Positions 53,315-62,908 of a stretch of DNA of 64,000 bases are shown piece by piece. How positions within the stretch are numbered: position 1 is the stretch's first letter; each line of letters opens with the position of its first letter. Both the position numbers and the translations under genes were made by a program. Origin of the DNA: Lachnospiraceae bacterium KM106-2 (lineage in GTDB: Bacteria; Bacillota; Clostridia; Lachnospirales; Lachnospiraceae); NCBI GenBank assembly GCA_009731425.1, contig AP018794.1:3366501-3430500 (forward strand), given 5' to 3'. The notes under the pieces were generated by a model that ran no database searches, had not been told where the DNA came from, and worked only from the letters and a program-made list of their open reading frames with translations.

Positions 53315-53366
53315 AAAAAAGAAAAGGCTCAGAAGTCTAACTCCACTTCTGAGCCTTTTCTTTTTT
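53315..53366. terminator. Bidirectional terminator
   Basis: 22-base stem beginning AAAAAAGAAAAGGCTCAGAA, eight-base loop. The right arm reaches into the stop codon of the converging radical SAM gene. Confidence 0.92.
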
Positions 53367-54234
53367 AAAATCTAGTTGCATAACCACATTTCATACAAAG
53401 TTCTTCTGTCGCCTGACGATTAGAAAATCCATTATAAATCTTAGTTGCTCTCTCGCCTTCTAAGATCTCCTTTAGCGGTTGCTCAAACACATTACCGAGC
53501 GGTATATTGCCTTCACTGTCAAGGCAGCAAGGTACTACAGTTCCGTCTACCAAAACCCCGATCTGATTTCTTAGACCATGACAGAAAACTCGATCTGTAA
53601 TATTGGCAATCTCAATATCCGGCCATGCGAACTTTTTAGCCATATTTAGATATACACGATCCATCAATTTTACCTGATTGGATTCTAATAGCTTTTCAGC
53701 TAGTGAAAAGTCTAATTTCAAGTTTTCTTCTAACATTCTTAGTATCTCATGGTTCAAACCATTTGCACTTTTTAGTTCCTCATTATCAATATTCCATAAT
53801 CGAATCGCGCAAATAATTTCACTTTTTTCATTTGCCTCACGGATAAATTCTGTTACATCATTAATATATTCTTCTAACTCTACCGTTTTTATATTTGCCT
53901 CAAAGCTGTGAAGAGAAATATTCACCTGTCGTAAAGCAGGGGCTTGAATTAACTTTTCTTTATTTTTCTTTAACAACGTACCATTCGTTGTAATATTCAC
54001 CTTTAATTCATGTCTTGCACTCTCACTTAAGAAAAACTCCATATGTTCATTTAGCGTTGGTTCTCCCATAATGTGAAAATAAACATGATCCGTATATGGC
54101 TTTACATGTTCAATAATATGAGAAAATTCTTCTTTTCCCATAAACTTATATTCTCGCTTTGTTTTTGGACAAAAATTACAGCTCAAGTTGCATACATTTG
54201 TCGTCTCAATATATACTTTTTTAATTTTTCTCAT
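53365..54234 (-). CDS. Radical SAM/SPASM protein
   Basis: 289 residues. The SAM cluster motif is C14-x3-C18-x2-C21 (TTNVCNLSCNFCPKT), followed by HIMGEPTLNEHM in the GGE position. The C-terminal SPASM-like region has CHGLRNQIGVLVDGTVVPCC and CMKCGYATRF, with cysteines for further iron-sulfur binding. SPASM proteins often modify peptides. No precursor peptide gene is visible nearby, so the substrate is unknown. The ribosome binding site is AATAGGG. Confidence 0.9.
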   Translation of the reverse strand: MRKIKKVYIETTNVCNLSCNFCPKTKREYKFMGKEEFSHIIEHVKPYTDHVYFHIMGEPTLNEHMEFFLSESARHELKVNITTNGTLLKKNKEKLIQAPALRQVNISLHSFEANIKTVELEEYINDVTEFIREANEKSEIICAIRLWNIDNEELKSANGLNHEILRMLEENLKLDFSLAEKLLESNQVKLMDRVYLNMAKKFAWPDIEIANITDRVFCHGLRNQIGVLVDGTVVPCCLDSEGNIPLGNVFEQPLKEILEGERATKIYNGFSNRQATEELCMKCGYATRF

Positions 54235-54374
54235 TTATTACCCTATTTCTTATTACATTCTATCTATAATGCCATCACTAACATACTATCATAGTTCTTA
54301 TTTTTGATATGTAGTAAGTTTATGGATTTTAAACGAAAAGAAACACGCTTTGCAAGTTTCTTCGTTGTTTACAT

Positions 54375-54436
54375 AAAAAAAGCCCTGTATCAAGTAATGC
54401 AGGTTATAAGAAACCCGGCACCACTTAATACAGAGC
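54375..54436 (-). terminator. proS terminator
   Basis: GCTCTGTATTAAGT / ACTTGATACAGGGC (G-U pairs included) with an inner small stem and a seven-T run on the minus strand. Confidence 0.75.
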
Positions 54437-54451
54437 ACTTTTTATTCCAAA

Positions 54452-55885
54452 TTAGTATGCTTTACCCCAGTAAACAAGAGCTTTTGCTGGTTTTCCGCAG
54501 CATACGCATGTATCAGCTACCTTTTCTTGTTTAAATGGCATACAACGTGATGTTGCTGTTGTATCTTCTTTAATCTTGTTTTCACAAGCTGCATCACCAC
54601 ACCACATTGCTTTCACAAATCCTGGTTTTTCAGCAACTGTTTGCTTGAATTCATCATAATTTGTTGCAACATAAGTATGAGCATCTCTATGTTTTCTCGC
54701 ACGTTCTAACATATCTTTCTGCATAGTTTCTAAAACTTCTGCAACTTTAGCTTCTAATTCATCTAAGCAAACAACGATCTTTTCTCTTGTGTCACGACGA
54801 ACGATAACACCTTGATTTGCTTCGATATCCTTTGGTCCGATTTCGATACGGATTGGAATACCACGCATCTCTTGTTCGCTGAACTTCCAGCCTGGTCCCT
54901 TATCAGAATCATCCACTTTTACACGGAAGTCATGTAAACGTTCTTTCAACTCAGCAGCTTTTTCAAGTACGCCCTCTTTATGCTGAGCAATTGGAATGAT
55001 CATAACTTGTGTTGGTGCAATCTTAGGTGGTAATACAAGACCGCTGTTATCACCATGAACCATGATCATAGCACCAATGATTCTTGTAGTCATACCCCAA
55101 GAAGTTTGATGAACATATTGTAACTTGTTATCCTTATCTGTATATTGGATACCAAATGCTTTTGCAAATCCATCACCAAAGTTATGGCTAGTTCCTGATT
55201 GTAATGCCTTACCATCATGCATTAATGCTTCGATTGTATAAGTTGATTCTGCACCTGCAAATTTTTCTTTATCTGTCTTACGACCTTTGATCATAGGAAT
55301 TGCTAAATATTCTTCGCAGAAATCAGCATACATATTTAACATTTGAACTGTTCTTTCTTCAGCTTCTTCTTGTGTAGCATGAGCAGTATGTCCCTCTTGC
55401 CATAAGAATTCCATCGTACGAAGGAAAGGTCTTGTTGTCTTTTCCCAACGAACTACAGAACACCATTGGTTATATACCTTTGGTAGATCACGATAAGATT
55501 GGATGATATTTGAGTAGAAATCACAGAATAAAGTTTCTGATGTTGGACGAACACAAAGTCTTTCTTGTAATGGTTCTAATCCACCATGTGTAACCCATGC
55601 AACTTCTGGTGCAAAACCTTCAACATGGTCTTTTTCTTTTTGTAATAGACTCTCAGGAATTAACATTGGCATATATACGTTTTCAACACCTGTTTCCTTG
55701 AATTTAGCATCTAATACCTTTTGAATGTTTTCCCAGATTGCATAACCATTTGGACGTAGAATCATACATCCTCTTACACTTGAGTAATCAATTAATTCTG
55801 CTTTTTTTACAACGTCAGTATACCATTGTGCAAAATCATCTTCCATTGAAGTAATTGCTTCAACAAATTTTTTGTCCTTAGCCAT
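54452..55885 (-). CDS. proS: Prolyl-tRNA synthetase, archaeal/eukaryote-like short form
   Basis: 477 residues without the inserted editing domain of the long bacterial form. Class II motifs are visible: [52 protein letters not shown], and [17 protein letters not shown]. The C-terminus has a Cys-rich zinc site ([21 protein letters not shown]) and ends in Tyr, as usual for type 3 ProRS. AAGGAG precedes the ATG. It is controlled by a T-box leader. Editing of mischarged Ala-tRNA would need a separate protein. Confidence 0.96.
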   Translation of the reverse strand: MAKDKKFVEAITSMEDDFAQWYTDVVKKAELIDYSSVRGCMILRPNGYAIWENIQKVLDAKFKETGVENVYMPMLIPESLLQKEKDHVEGFAPEVAWVTHGGLEPLQERLCVRPTSETLFCDFYSNIIQSYRDLPKVYNQWCSVVRWEKTTRPFLRTMEFLWQEGHTAHATQEEAEERTVQMLNMYADFCEEYLAIPMIKGRKTDKEKFAGAESTYTIEALMHDGKALQSGTSHNFGDGFAKAFGIQYTDKDNKLQYVHQTSWGMTTRIIGAMIMVHGDNSGLVLPPKIAPTQVMIIPIAQHKEGVLEKAAELKERLHDFRVKVDDSDKGPGWKFSEQEMRGIPIRIEIGPKDIEANQGVIVRRDTREKIVVCLDELEAKVAEVLETMQKDMLERARKHRDAHTYVATNYDEFKQTVAEKPGFVKAMWCGDAACENKIKEDTTATSRCMPFKQEKVADTCVCCGKPAKALVYWGKAY

Positions 55886-55941
55886 ATTTTTTCTCCTTTT
55901 CCTTGCAAATAATGTCGCTCATGAGAAGTCTTTTTTGACAA

Positions 55942-56170
55942 TAAAAAAGAGCCCTCACGTCCACAAGGGACCGAAAGACTCGGCGGTACCACCCTATTTA
56001 GTTATGATAACTCATAACTCTCTTTGTATCCGTTAACGCCAGAAATACGCTGTACTTTCATACAGAGCTCAAAGGCAGGTTCTAAAATCATCACCTAAAG
56101 AACTCTCACCACCGTTCCTCTCTCTGAAAAGCTTAGACTTTGTACTATCCCTTCTCAACGCCAATAATAT
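55942..56170 (-). promoter_or_regulatory. T-box leader of proS, proline specifier CCU
   Basis: Minus-strand order: stem I with GAACCTGCC, in which CCT (56077-56079) is a proline codon; canonical T-box AGGGTGGTACC (55985-55995); then a terminator with GAGTC...GGAC / GTCC and GGGCTC followed by six Ts (55942-55981). The distance from the terminator to the ATG is 57 bases. This fills most of the 329-base gap upstream of proS. Confidence 0.92.
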
Positions 56171-56176
56171 AACTTG

Positions 56177-56205
56177 ATTTTAAGTCACTTATAAATCTTT
56201 GTCAA
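56177..56205 (-). promoter_or_regulatory. proS T-box promoter
   Basis: Minus-strand -35 TTGACA (56200-56205), 17-base spacer, -10 TAAAAT (56177-56182). It starts just before the stop of the upstream permease gene. Confidence 0.75.
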
Positions 56206-56214
56206 GCAAAACTC

Positions 56215-57264
56215 TCAAACACACTCACTGACAATTGTCCGCAAAATAACTAATGCTAATGGTCCAAGCAGAAAACCTACTACTCCAAATAGGTCAACAC
56301 CTACATACATTGCCATAATTGAAAAAATAGGCTTAATTCCAAGACGATTTCCAAGTAATCTAGGCTCTAACAGCTGTCTTACCAATTCACATAACCCATA
56401 TAACGAGATCAGCATTGCTGCTACAAATACCTTTTTGCTTAGCAGACTAATAATTGCCCAAGGAATTAAGAATAATCCGCTACCAATGATCGGAAAGGCA
56501 TCCATAAAGGCAATTCCAATCGCCGCTAGCAAAGCATACTTATTCTTAATAATTAAAAATCCAGCAAATAGAATCACCGCATTTACAGACATAATAATCG
56601 ATTGAGTCTTAACATATGCATAGCCTACACTTGCAAGTTTACCGGTAATCGGATGAATAACCTGATAAATCACCGTTTTTCGATAACGTTCAGAAATCGA
56701 GTCAAAATCTGGTACTAAATTAATGACTGAGATTGCAACGATCAACACAAAAGTTCCAATTTCCAATACCTTTGTAACGACGGTCATTGTCTGAGTTGTA
56801 ATAAACGGCATTAGATTCTCTTGAACCACCATAAATCCTTGATTGATATTATCCCAAACAACCGTCTGAACACTTCCTGCAGAATAACCTAACATTTTAT
56901 CCATACAACAACAGATTTTCGCTAATTTAGCATAGATCACATTTTGGTAAATTGGAATATCCTGAATAAAACTGATCAACTGGCCAAACAATGCTCGCCC
57001 TAAAAAATATACAATTGAACCAATCAGTGCAAATAAAAATACAATTGCTATGGTACTTCCTAAAATTAGAGGAAGATGAAAACGTTTCCTCAAAAATATA
57101 GCTACTGGTTTTACAATTCTGGCCAATAAATATGCCACAATAAAGGGGAATAAGAAAGGAAGCATAAAACGAAACACAAGATAAATCCCTCCTGTCGCCA
57201 GCGCAATTACCAAGACAATATATTTAAATCTTTTTATTAGTGCTTCCCTTGACTCTTCACCCAT
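56215..57264 (-). CDS. AI-2E/YtvI-family membrane transporter
   Basis: 349 residues with about seven or eight spans. FIVAYLLARIVKPVAIFLRKR at the N-terminus and FGVVGFLLGPLALVILRTI at the C-terminus are family-typical. Clostridial members include the sporulation-associated YtvI and antiporters or exporters of unknown substrate. The long soluble loop (about 95-160) is usual. AAGGAG precedes the ATG. It could be co-transcribed with proS only through the T-box promoter overlap. Confidence 0.88.
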   Translation of the reverse strand: MGEESREALIKRFKYIVLVIALATGGIYLVFRFMLPFLFPFIVAYLLARIVKPVAIFLRKRFHLPLILGSTIAIVFLFALIGSIVYFLGRALFGQLISFIQDIPIYQNVIYAKLAKICCCMDKMLGYSAGSVQTVVWDNINQGFMVVQENLMPFITTQTMTVVTKVLEIGTFVLIVAISVINLVPDFDSISERYRKTVIYQVIHPITGKLASVGYAYVKTQSIIMSVNAVILFAGFLIIKNKYALLAAIGIAFMDAFPIIGSGLFLIPWAIISLLSKKVFVAAMLISLYGLCELVRQLLEPRLLGNRLGIKPIFSIMAMYVGVDLFGVVGFLLGPLALVILRTIVSECV

Positions 57265-57351
57265 CTAAAAATTCTCCTTGTTATTACTATTTAATCCTAG
57301 TGTTCCTATAATCACCCAATCTATCCAAAAAAAGTATATTTCTATCTAACA

Positions 57352-57382
57352 AAAAAGAACTCACATTATATCTGTGAGTTCC
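57352..57382 (-). terminator. Terminator of the FMN reductase-SCP2 gene
   Basis: GAACTCACA / TGTGAGTTC, seven-base loop, six Ts on the minus strand. Confidence 0.88.
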
Positions 57383-57388
57383 CATTTA

Positions 57389-58372
57389 TTAAAATGTAAA
57401 GATACTATCTATCATTTTAAGTAATTTGAAATTTCCTTTGGCTGATACTTCCCCAGACATAAAGGACTTCTGGAAATTAGTATCTCCATTGATAATACGT
57501 TTTAAAACCTCGGATGTTGCCTTTGCTGTAACATCAACATCATCTCTGTTACCGTATTCACATACTAAATTGCTTCCATTTACATCAATGATCAAGCTCT
57601 TGTCCTGATCCTCAATACGAATGGCATAGGAAGCACTAAATCCTTCTTCTGGGTTAAAGTTTTGCTTAAAGGCTTGTACAAACTGTTCTTCATCTGATGA
57701 ATCCCCTAACATCTCTTTAAACAACATTTTTAGCTCTTCTAAATCTTCTTTTTGCTTCTTCACATAAGTTTCATCCGAAGCATATACAGATAACTGCTCA
57801 CTCTCTTGTGGTGTTAACTCTATCGTACCTGTTGTTAGTAAATTCTGCTTTACTACATTGTTGCTATTTGGAAGGACATTACGCTTTTGATTAATAAAAC
57901 GATATAATAACTCCGCTTGTGCTTCAATAATCTTTTTAAAGTCCTTATTTGCTTCAAATTCCATATAATCATCCACATAGGAACAAAGACCAGGAATTGC
58001 CTTTCCGCCAAGTACCTCCCATGCTTTTACTAAAGCAAACTCGCCATCTCTTTCACCATATGTGTTTGCCATAACAACTGGAAGCATATATGTCTGTTTG
58101 ATTTTATCCTTGTCTCCATAAAACCAACAAGCATCTAAGAATTCCTGCATGAAACCGCCAATTCCAAGCCATTCCACTGTTGTTGCAAGAATAATTCCAT
58201 CTGCTTCTTTTATCGTATTAGGTAATCTCGTAATTCCTTGCTTCTCTTCAAACAGATTATAACGATTTACCTCAACTCTTAATTCTTCTAATACCTCAGT
58301 AATTACATTAATTACGTATATTGTAGGATCCTCGATTAATCCTCTTCCTCCATAGTAAATATTAACTTTCAC
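57389..58372 (-). CDS. NADPH-dependent FMN reductase-like and SCP2 sterol-carrier fusion
   Basis: 327 residues from a GTG start with AAGGAGG upstream. The N-terminal half (1-165) is a flavodoxin-like NAD(P)H/FMN reductase: MKVNIYYGGRGLIEDPTIYV, ADGIILATTVEWLGIGGFMQEFLDAC. Residues about 215-327 resemble the SCP2 lipid-binding domain (SYAIRIEDQDKSLIIDV, then TSEVLKRIINGDTNFQKSFM and GNFKLLKMID). A flavin reductase fused to a lipid carrier suggests redox on a hydrophobic substrate. No specific substrate is known. Similar fusions occur in other Lachnospiraceae as far as I recall. Confidence 0.85.
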   Translation of the reverse strand: MKVNIYYGGRGLIEDPTIYVINVITEVLEELRVEVNRYNLFEEKQGITRLPNTIKEADGIILATTVEWLGIGGFMQEFLDACWFYGDKDKIKQTYMLPVVMANTYGERDGEFALVKAWEVLGGKAIPGLCSYVDDYMEFEANKDFKKIIEAQAELLYRFINQKRNVLPNSNNVVKQNLLTTGTIELTPQESEQLSVYASDETYVKKQKEDLEELKMLFKEMLGDSSDEEQFVQAFKQNFNPEEGFSASYAIRIEDQDKSLIIDVNGSNLVCEYGNRDDVDVTAKATSEVLKRIINGDTNFQKSFMSGEVSAKGNFKLLKMIDSIFTF

Positions 58373-58404
58373 TTTATATCCTCCTTTATTTCCAATGCAC
58401 TATC

Positions 58405-59421
58405 CTATGCAATTCCCTCTTTTTTGGTTTGTTTCTTTTTATTAATCCAATACATGATTAACATTAAAATAACTCCCGAAACAAATCCCGAAATATGTGC
58501 TGCATTATCAACCTCTGTTCCCTGTAATCCCATATAGAAACTAATAACTACAAAAAATATGATTCTTTGAGGTGTAATATCAGATACTCTGCCCTTATTT
58601 AAGATAATAAAAGCTGTAATAGCACCAACAACTCCAAATATTGCACCTGAAGCACCTGCTGATACTACATTTAACTCATCAATTTGAATATAGTATAGAA
58701 AAGATCCTATTGAAGCCATAATACCGGTCACCAGATATAAAAATAAGTATTTCCATTTACCTAATAATTGCTCCAATCGTTCTCCTATCAAGAACAATAC
58801 TAACATATTATTAAATAGATGCTCAACTCCAAAATGTAAAAACATGTTAGTGAAGAATCGATAATACTGATGTTCATCAGCTATTTTATAATATTCAGAA
58901 GCGCCCCATCTGACCATATTACCAATATTATTCGAACCTCCTGTTATTTCAACCAATATAAATATAACAATGTTTACTAGAATTAAAAATAGTGTACACA
59001 TTGGTAACCTCTTGAATTGCTTTTTAGGCTCAAAGTGTCTTTCCTGTAATAATCCTTCAAGCTCCTGCCTGATCTCACTAAAACTATTTCCTTGATTCTC
59101 ATAAATCATAAGTTTTTTACTTGAGCTATCTGCGATCCATTGAGGCATCTCTTCTAGTTGAGTAAGATCTCTTACTTCATCTACACTATTACAGCAAAGT
59201 ATATTTAAATACTGTTTAGGTTTTATACCATAAGAGTTCTGAATCTGATTTGTAATATGCCAATATTGCTCTGGATAGCATGTGATACGCCTTAAATCGA
59301 ATAACACAATAACATTAGGCATTCCACCTTCATACTGCTCAAATATTGTAACCTCGGGCATATTCGTCTGCTTTTTTATAAAATTAGAATGTAATAACAA
59401 TCCTTCAATTTGATTAATCAT
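58405..59421 (-). CDS. Rhomboid-family intramembrane serine protease
   Basis: 338 residues from the ATG at 59421, with AGGGAG seven bases upstream. An N-terminal cytoplasmic domain (about 1-135) of unknown fold precedes six or seven spans. The rhomboid core has GVEHLFNNMLVLFLIGERLE, the nucleophile in SAGASGAIFGVVGA, and a histidine in NAAHISGFVSG, so the Ser-His dyad is intact. Substrates cannot be told. It lies 33 bases upstream of the FMN reductase-SCP2 gene in the same direction. Confidence 0.92.
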   Translation of the reverse strand: MINQIEGLLLHSNFIKKQTNMPEVTIFEQYEGGMPNVIVLFDLRRITCYPEQYWHITNQIQNSYGIKPKQYLNILCCNSVDEVRDLTQLEEMPQWIADSSSKKLMIYENQGNSFSEIRQELEGLLQERHFEPKKQFKRLPMCTLFLILVNIVIFILVEITGGSNNIGNMVRWGASEYYKIADEHQYYRFFTNMFLHFGVEHLFNNMLVLFLIGERLEQLLGKWKYLFLYLVTGIMASIGSFLYYIQIDELNVVSAGASGAIFGVVGAITAFIILNKGRVSDITPQRIIFFVVISFYMGLQGTEVDNAAHISGFVSGVILMLIMYWINKKKQTKKEGIA

Positions 59422-59515
59422 CTGCAAACTCCCTATATAATAAATTAAACGATTCTAATCATTTAGTTTATTATATAGTCCAAAGAATCATAAAACAAGC
59501 CAGTTCGCAAATAAA

Positions 59516-60817
59516 TCACGAACTCCTCACTAATAAATATTCCACATCAGCCAATCGAATTTCATCTCCTACTTTTAGTTTCGCTTTTGTGCCCTTAGGA
59601 ATTCTCTGATTATTTATATAGGTTCCATTAGTTGAATTCATATCGCAAAGCATCATATCTCCTTCTATCCGCTCAATCTTTGCATGAATTCTACTTACAT
59701 TGGAATTATTAATAATCCCATCTGCCATCTTTGCACTCTTTCCTAATGTATAAGGATAACAATATACAAATAAATCGTTATAGCTTTCCTTTTCAACTGC
59801 CTGCAATAGATATTTTCCTTCTTCCTCTAAAACTGTAGTTGGCTCTGAATGACTTGTTTCTACTAATGCCGTAGTATGTTCTTCCTTTTCCTTTACTACT
59901 CTATTACAAGTATTAGGTACTGTCGACTGTGCAATAATTTCCTCCTTATTGGATTTTTTCATCAGACTCTTTTGAATAACAAGATAATTTATTAATATAA
60001 ATACTGCCAGTACTATAGCAAGCTTTGTATAGTCCAGCTTATCTCCAATTTTATTATTAAGTAATCCATAATAATATAACGTATAGATTACAGCACCTGA
60101 TAACAGTAATGAGATAATAACCATCATAATAGATAGAGCGCCTACGCTTTGAGTCTTCTTGTTCTTTTCTAATGGTTGCTCCTTAACCTTTCCTGCTTGG
60201 ACCATATTGGGCTCCACAACAACTTTAGACTCATCCATATCAGCAATTATCGCTGGCTCAATGTCATCAATATTTCTATTAATCTCCTTACTCAGTGAAT
60301 GAAAGAAATATTCCAGTGTACAGGTATCCTGATTTACAATCTGAAACAATTCATAGGTTAGTGTTACGGCTTTCTTATTACAATAGTCCACTTTCTCCAT
60401 CAAATAGATTAATAATTCTCTCATCTGAATACGTAATTCCTTGCTAACCGCCTCAACGTAAATAAATGATATCTTATTCTCTCCCTCAAAAATATAGCGA
60501 GGATCTAAGATAAAATGATCTGCTCCAAGCAAATACTCCCTAGCTTTCATAAGAAGTGCCTGTATCTCTGAAAATAAATGGATTAATTCCTCATACGTCA
60601 TTTTCTTTCTATCATATCGTTCTGTTAATGCCTCACGATTTCCTATATCATAATAGTAGTAACCAACCCCATTAATAATCCGAACATCTAGCTTTAATAA
60701 ACAATCTAACTCATTATTTTGTATCATCTTAGTAGAAAAATGATTCAAAATATCATTACTCTCATCTGGGATTATCACATAGTTGTCATCCATTGTTCGT
60801 ATAATTTGAGCTTCCAA
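59516..60817 (-). CDS. DUF6382 and FHA domain membrane protein
   Basis: 433 residues from a TTG at 60817, preferred because AGAAGGTG lies eight bases upstream and 26 bases separate it from the tadE stop; other TTG or GTG starts are possible. The N-terminal DUF6382 domain (DNYVIIPDE...FILDPRYIFEGENKISFIYV) is followed by two spans (about 225-280), a Glu/Thr linker and a C-terminal FHA domain (YTLGKSAKMADGIINNSNVSRIHAKI, MNSTNGTYINNQRI). FHA domains bind phosphothreonine. In Lachnospiraceae this pair of domains accompanies Tad-like pilus genes, as here. Confidence 0.85.
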   Translation of the reverse strand: MEAQIIRTMDDNYVIIPDESNDILNHFSTKMIQNNELDCLLKLDVRIINGVGYYYYDIGNREALTERYDRKKMTYEELIHLFSEIQALLMKAREYLLGADHFILDPRYIFEGENKISFIYVEAVSKELRIQMRELLIYLMEKVDYCNKKAVTLTYELFQIVNQDTCTLEYFFHSLSKEINRNIDDIEPAIIADMDESKVVVEPNMVQAGKVKEQPLEKNKKTQSVGALSIMMVIISLLLSGAVIYTLYYYGLLNNKIGDKLDYTKLAIVLAVFILINYLVIQKSLMKKSNKEEIIAQSTVPNTCNRVVKEKEEHTTALVETSHSEPTTVLEEEGKYLLQAVEKESYNDLFVYCYPYTLGKSAKMADGIINNSNVSRIHAKIERIEGDMMLCDMNSTNGTYINNQRIPKGTKAKLKVGDEIRLADVEYLLVRSS

Positions 60818-60843
60818 ATCCAATTCACCTTCTTTAACCACTA

Positions 60844-61398
60844 TTAGTTTAAATACTTCTTTACACAATCATATATTGCTGTATCATCCACAACGTCTAA
60901 AACTCCATCTGCAATCCAACTAAATTTGGTTGGATTATAACTCTTTGACTTAATGCTTATTTGGTAATGAAGTAAATCCATTAAATACTCCTTTGCAGGA
61001 AGAAATGGAATGTTTATACTGCCTCTTACACTTGCTTCAATATTCCCTTGATTCATATTTCCTTCAATCTTAGTAATCGTAGTAATCGATAATCTATTCT
61101 TCAATTCCTTTTTTATATAACTTTGAATCTTCTGATTTTCTGTCTCTTTATTATAATTTATAGAATAAAATAGACTTCGTTGATTAATCATGTCATATCG
61201 AATGGCTCCAGTATTAATATCTGTTGGATGACATAGCTGCTGTCCCTCCCTTATTATCATACGATCTAATGCACTTTGAATTACTGCTCTGTCATAGATA
61301 TAGAATGACAGATAAAATAATGCCATAATAACAAAGATAACGAATGGAACTAAAAATACTGCTTCTACTGAAAATGCACCTCTTACTCTTTTATTCAA
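60844..61398 (-). CDS. TadE-like pilus assembly protein
   Basis: 184 residues from a TTG start that overlaps the stop of the prepilin peptidase gene by four bases (TTGA), with GGGAGTG upstream. The TadE-like N-terminus RGAFSVEAVFLVPFVIFVIM has the class III prepilin-like cleavage/hydrophobic pattern. The rest is a soluble exported domain. TadE proteins are minor pilins or pseudopilins. No disulfide-forming pairs are evident. Its partner genes on both sides support a Tad-type apparatus. Confidence 0.85.
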   Translation of the reverse strand: MNKRVRGAFSVEAVFLVPFVIFVIMALFYLSFYIYDRAVIQSALDRMIIREGQQLCHPTDINTGAIRYDMINQRSLFYSINYNKETENQKIQSYIKKELKNRLSITTITKIEGNMNQGNIEASVRGSINIPFLPAKEYLMDLLHYQISIKSKSYNPTKFSWIADGVLDVVDDTAIYDCVKKYLN

Positions 61399-61820
61399 AA
61401 GATCACACTCCCAAAATACGCAAGGAAAATACAAGGGATAAATGGTATGGTACTCTTTCTTCCATAAGAACGAAATACCATAAGAAAGATACAGCCTATT
61501 GCTCCAATTAACAAACTATGAAACAGTAATACCAAATTTCCTATTCCCCCTAAAACGATCCCTGTGATACATAATATAATTCCATCTGCAGTTCCTACCG
61601 AATTCTTAAATAATCGACTTATTAAAAGTAGAACTCCTCCGGTAATCTCTCCTAGCAATATTGATACCGTAAAGCCTTCTGCACTGACTAATTTCATCAT
61701 AAAAATTGTTATCCAAAAAGCCAACATATACTTAGCACTAATTTCTTGATATCTAAAATCCCAATATGCTGCTATTCCTAATCCTATAATTAAAACTGCT
61801 ATCATCATATGGCTAAACAT
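61395..61820 (-). CDS. Prepilin peptidase, A24 family (TadV/CpaA type)
   Basis: 141 residues, four spans. The two aspartates of the family are in AAYWDFRYQEIS (replacing the usual D-x4-I start) and SVGTADGIIL (usual GxGD). The short form lacks the methyltransferase domain and matches TadV/CpaA. It cleaves prepilin leaders at the membrane, probably of the neighbouring TadE-like proteins and a pilin outside the window. GGGGGAG precedes the ATG. Confidence 0.88.
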   Translation of the reverse strand: MFSHMMIAVLIIGLGIAAYWDFRYQEISAKYMLAFWITIFMMKLVSAEGFTVSILLGEITGGVLLLISRLFKNSVGTADGIILCITGIVLGGIGNLVLLFHSLLIGAIGCIFLMVFRSYGRKSTIPFIPCIFLAYFGSVIF

Positions 61821-61832
61821 ATATCTCCCCCC

Positions 61833-62693
61833 CTATTTGCCACATTTACTACATGGGCCTCTGTTTCCAACCTGACTGATCTTAACTGCCTTAATAGTTC
61901 TTTTTAACCCCGGACATGTCAAACTACTATGATATTTGTTTCCTTGCTTCGCTATGTAAAAATATCCTCCCTCTAAGGAATGCACGCCGCTCAGGCACTT
62001 CTCACAAGGATAATATTTCGCACCACCTTGATTTCTTGCTCCTTTAATCTCCTCGCCTGTTATTTTCCTAATATTTAATTTCAAATGCGTACAATTCTTG
62101 GATTTATGATAAACCGTTCCGGTTGGAGTGATATAGACATAATAATCGTCATCTTTCTTCTCTTCCTCTTTACTGCCTCCTGTCTCATCAACACCTGACA
62201 AGCCAACAAATCCTCTTGTATGAACTCTTTGAATACATCGAATATCATTCAACCCAAACACACGATAAGGAATATGGATAGAATAACTCGCGACTACATC
62301 TATCGTCTCATCGTCTTCCATAAATTTTGATAATACAAAATTAACTCCATTACTTCCATTCTTGATCCACGTTTTATTTAGATATTCTGTATCTGCACAA
62401 GACTCAAACAAAAGATGATAGGACTCTTTACTAATTAATCCCTTTACTATCTTTTTTGCCTTTGGATTCTTGCTTTCATCCTCATTCCCAGATACCATAG
62501 CGTCATATACATGAGCGTACTGGGATGCCTCCCTTGCAACCGCTCCAATATAACAGTTGATTTTCTCCTGAATGACTACCATATTAATAAAATACACTAA
62601 GATTAAAACAGTAAATATAAATAGAGGAAGTACAAGCGCTGTTTCTACTGTGAGAGATGCTTGATACCTTTTTTCTTTCCTTCCCTGAAACAT
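61833..62693 (-). CDS. TadE/TadG-like protein with two Cys-rich surface modules
   Basis: 286 residues. The N-terminal TadE-like segment (RYQASLTVETALVLPLFIF) is followed by a periplasm-facing region and two similar modules at the C-terminus: YVYITPTGTVYHKSKNCTHL with CEKC, and YFYIAKQGNKYHSSLTCPGL with CSKC. The pattern Y-H-x(4-5)-C...C-x2-C suggests zinc or iron binding or disulfides. I know the motif from bacterial surface proteins but not its function. GGAGGAG precedes the ATG. The 215-base gap upstream holds no gene I can support. Confidence 0.85.
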   Translation of the reverse strand: MFQGRKEKRYQASLTVETALVLPLFIFTVLILVYFINMVVIQEKINCYIGAVAREASQYAHVYDAMVSGNEDESKNPKAKKIVKGLISKESYHLLFESCADTEYLNKTWIKNGSNGVNFVLSKFMEDDETIDVVASYSIHIPYRVFGLNDIRCIQRVHTRGFVGLSGVDETGGSKEEEKKDDDYYVYITPTGTVYHKSKNCTHLKLNIRKITGEEIKGARNQGGAKYYPCEKCLSGVHSLEGGYFYIAKQGNKYHSSLTCPGLKRTIKAVKISQVGNRGPCSKCGK

Positions 62694-62908
62694 TTTCTCC
62701 TCCCTTTACACTCTTTTTGAAATGACATAAGACATCCACTCTCATACTGCAATTAAGCTTTTCTGGGGCAACAGACGCTTAGAGAGAAACATTTTTTTAT
62801 TTGGACATACATATGGATAATTTAATGGTGAATACCTTATCATGATTTGATAGGATCATTAAGAATATGAGAATGGACATCTCATGCCATTTCAAGAAAG
62901 GTAACTAA

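Noticed and set aside
54304..54534. 76-codon plus-strand frame near the proS terminator
   Set aside because: It spans the terminator arms and the antisense of the proS 3' end and has no good ribosome binding site.
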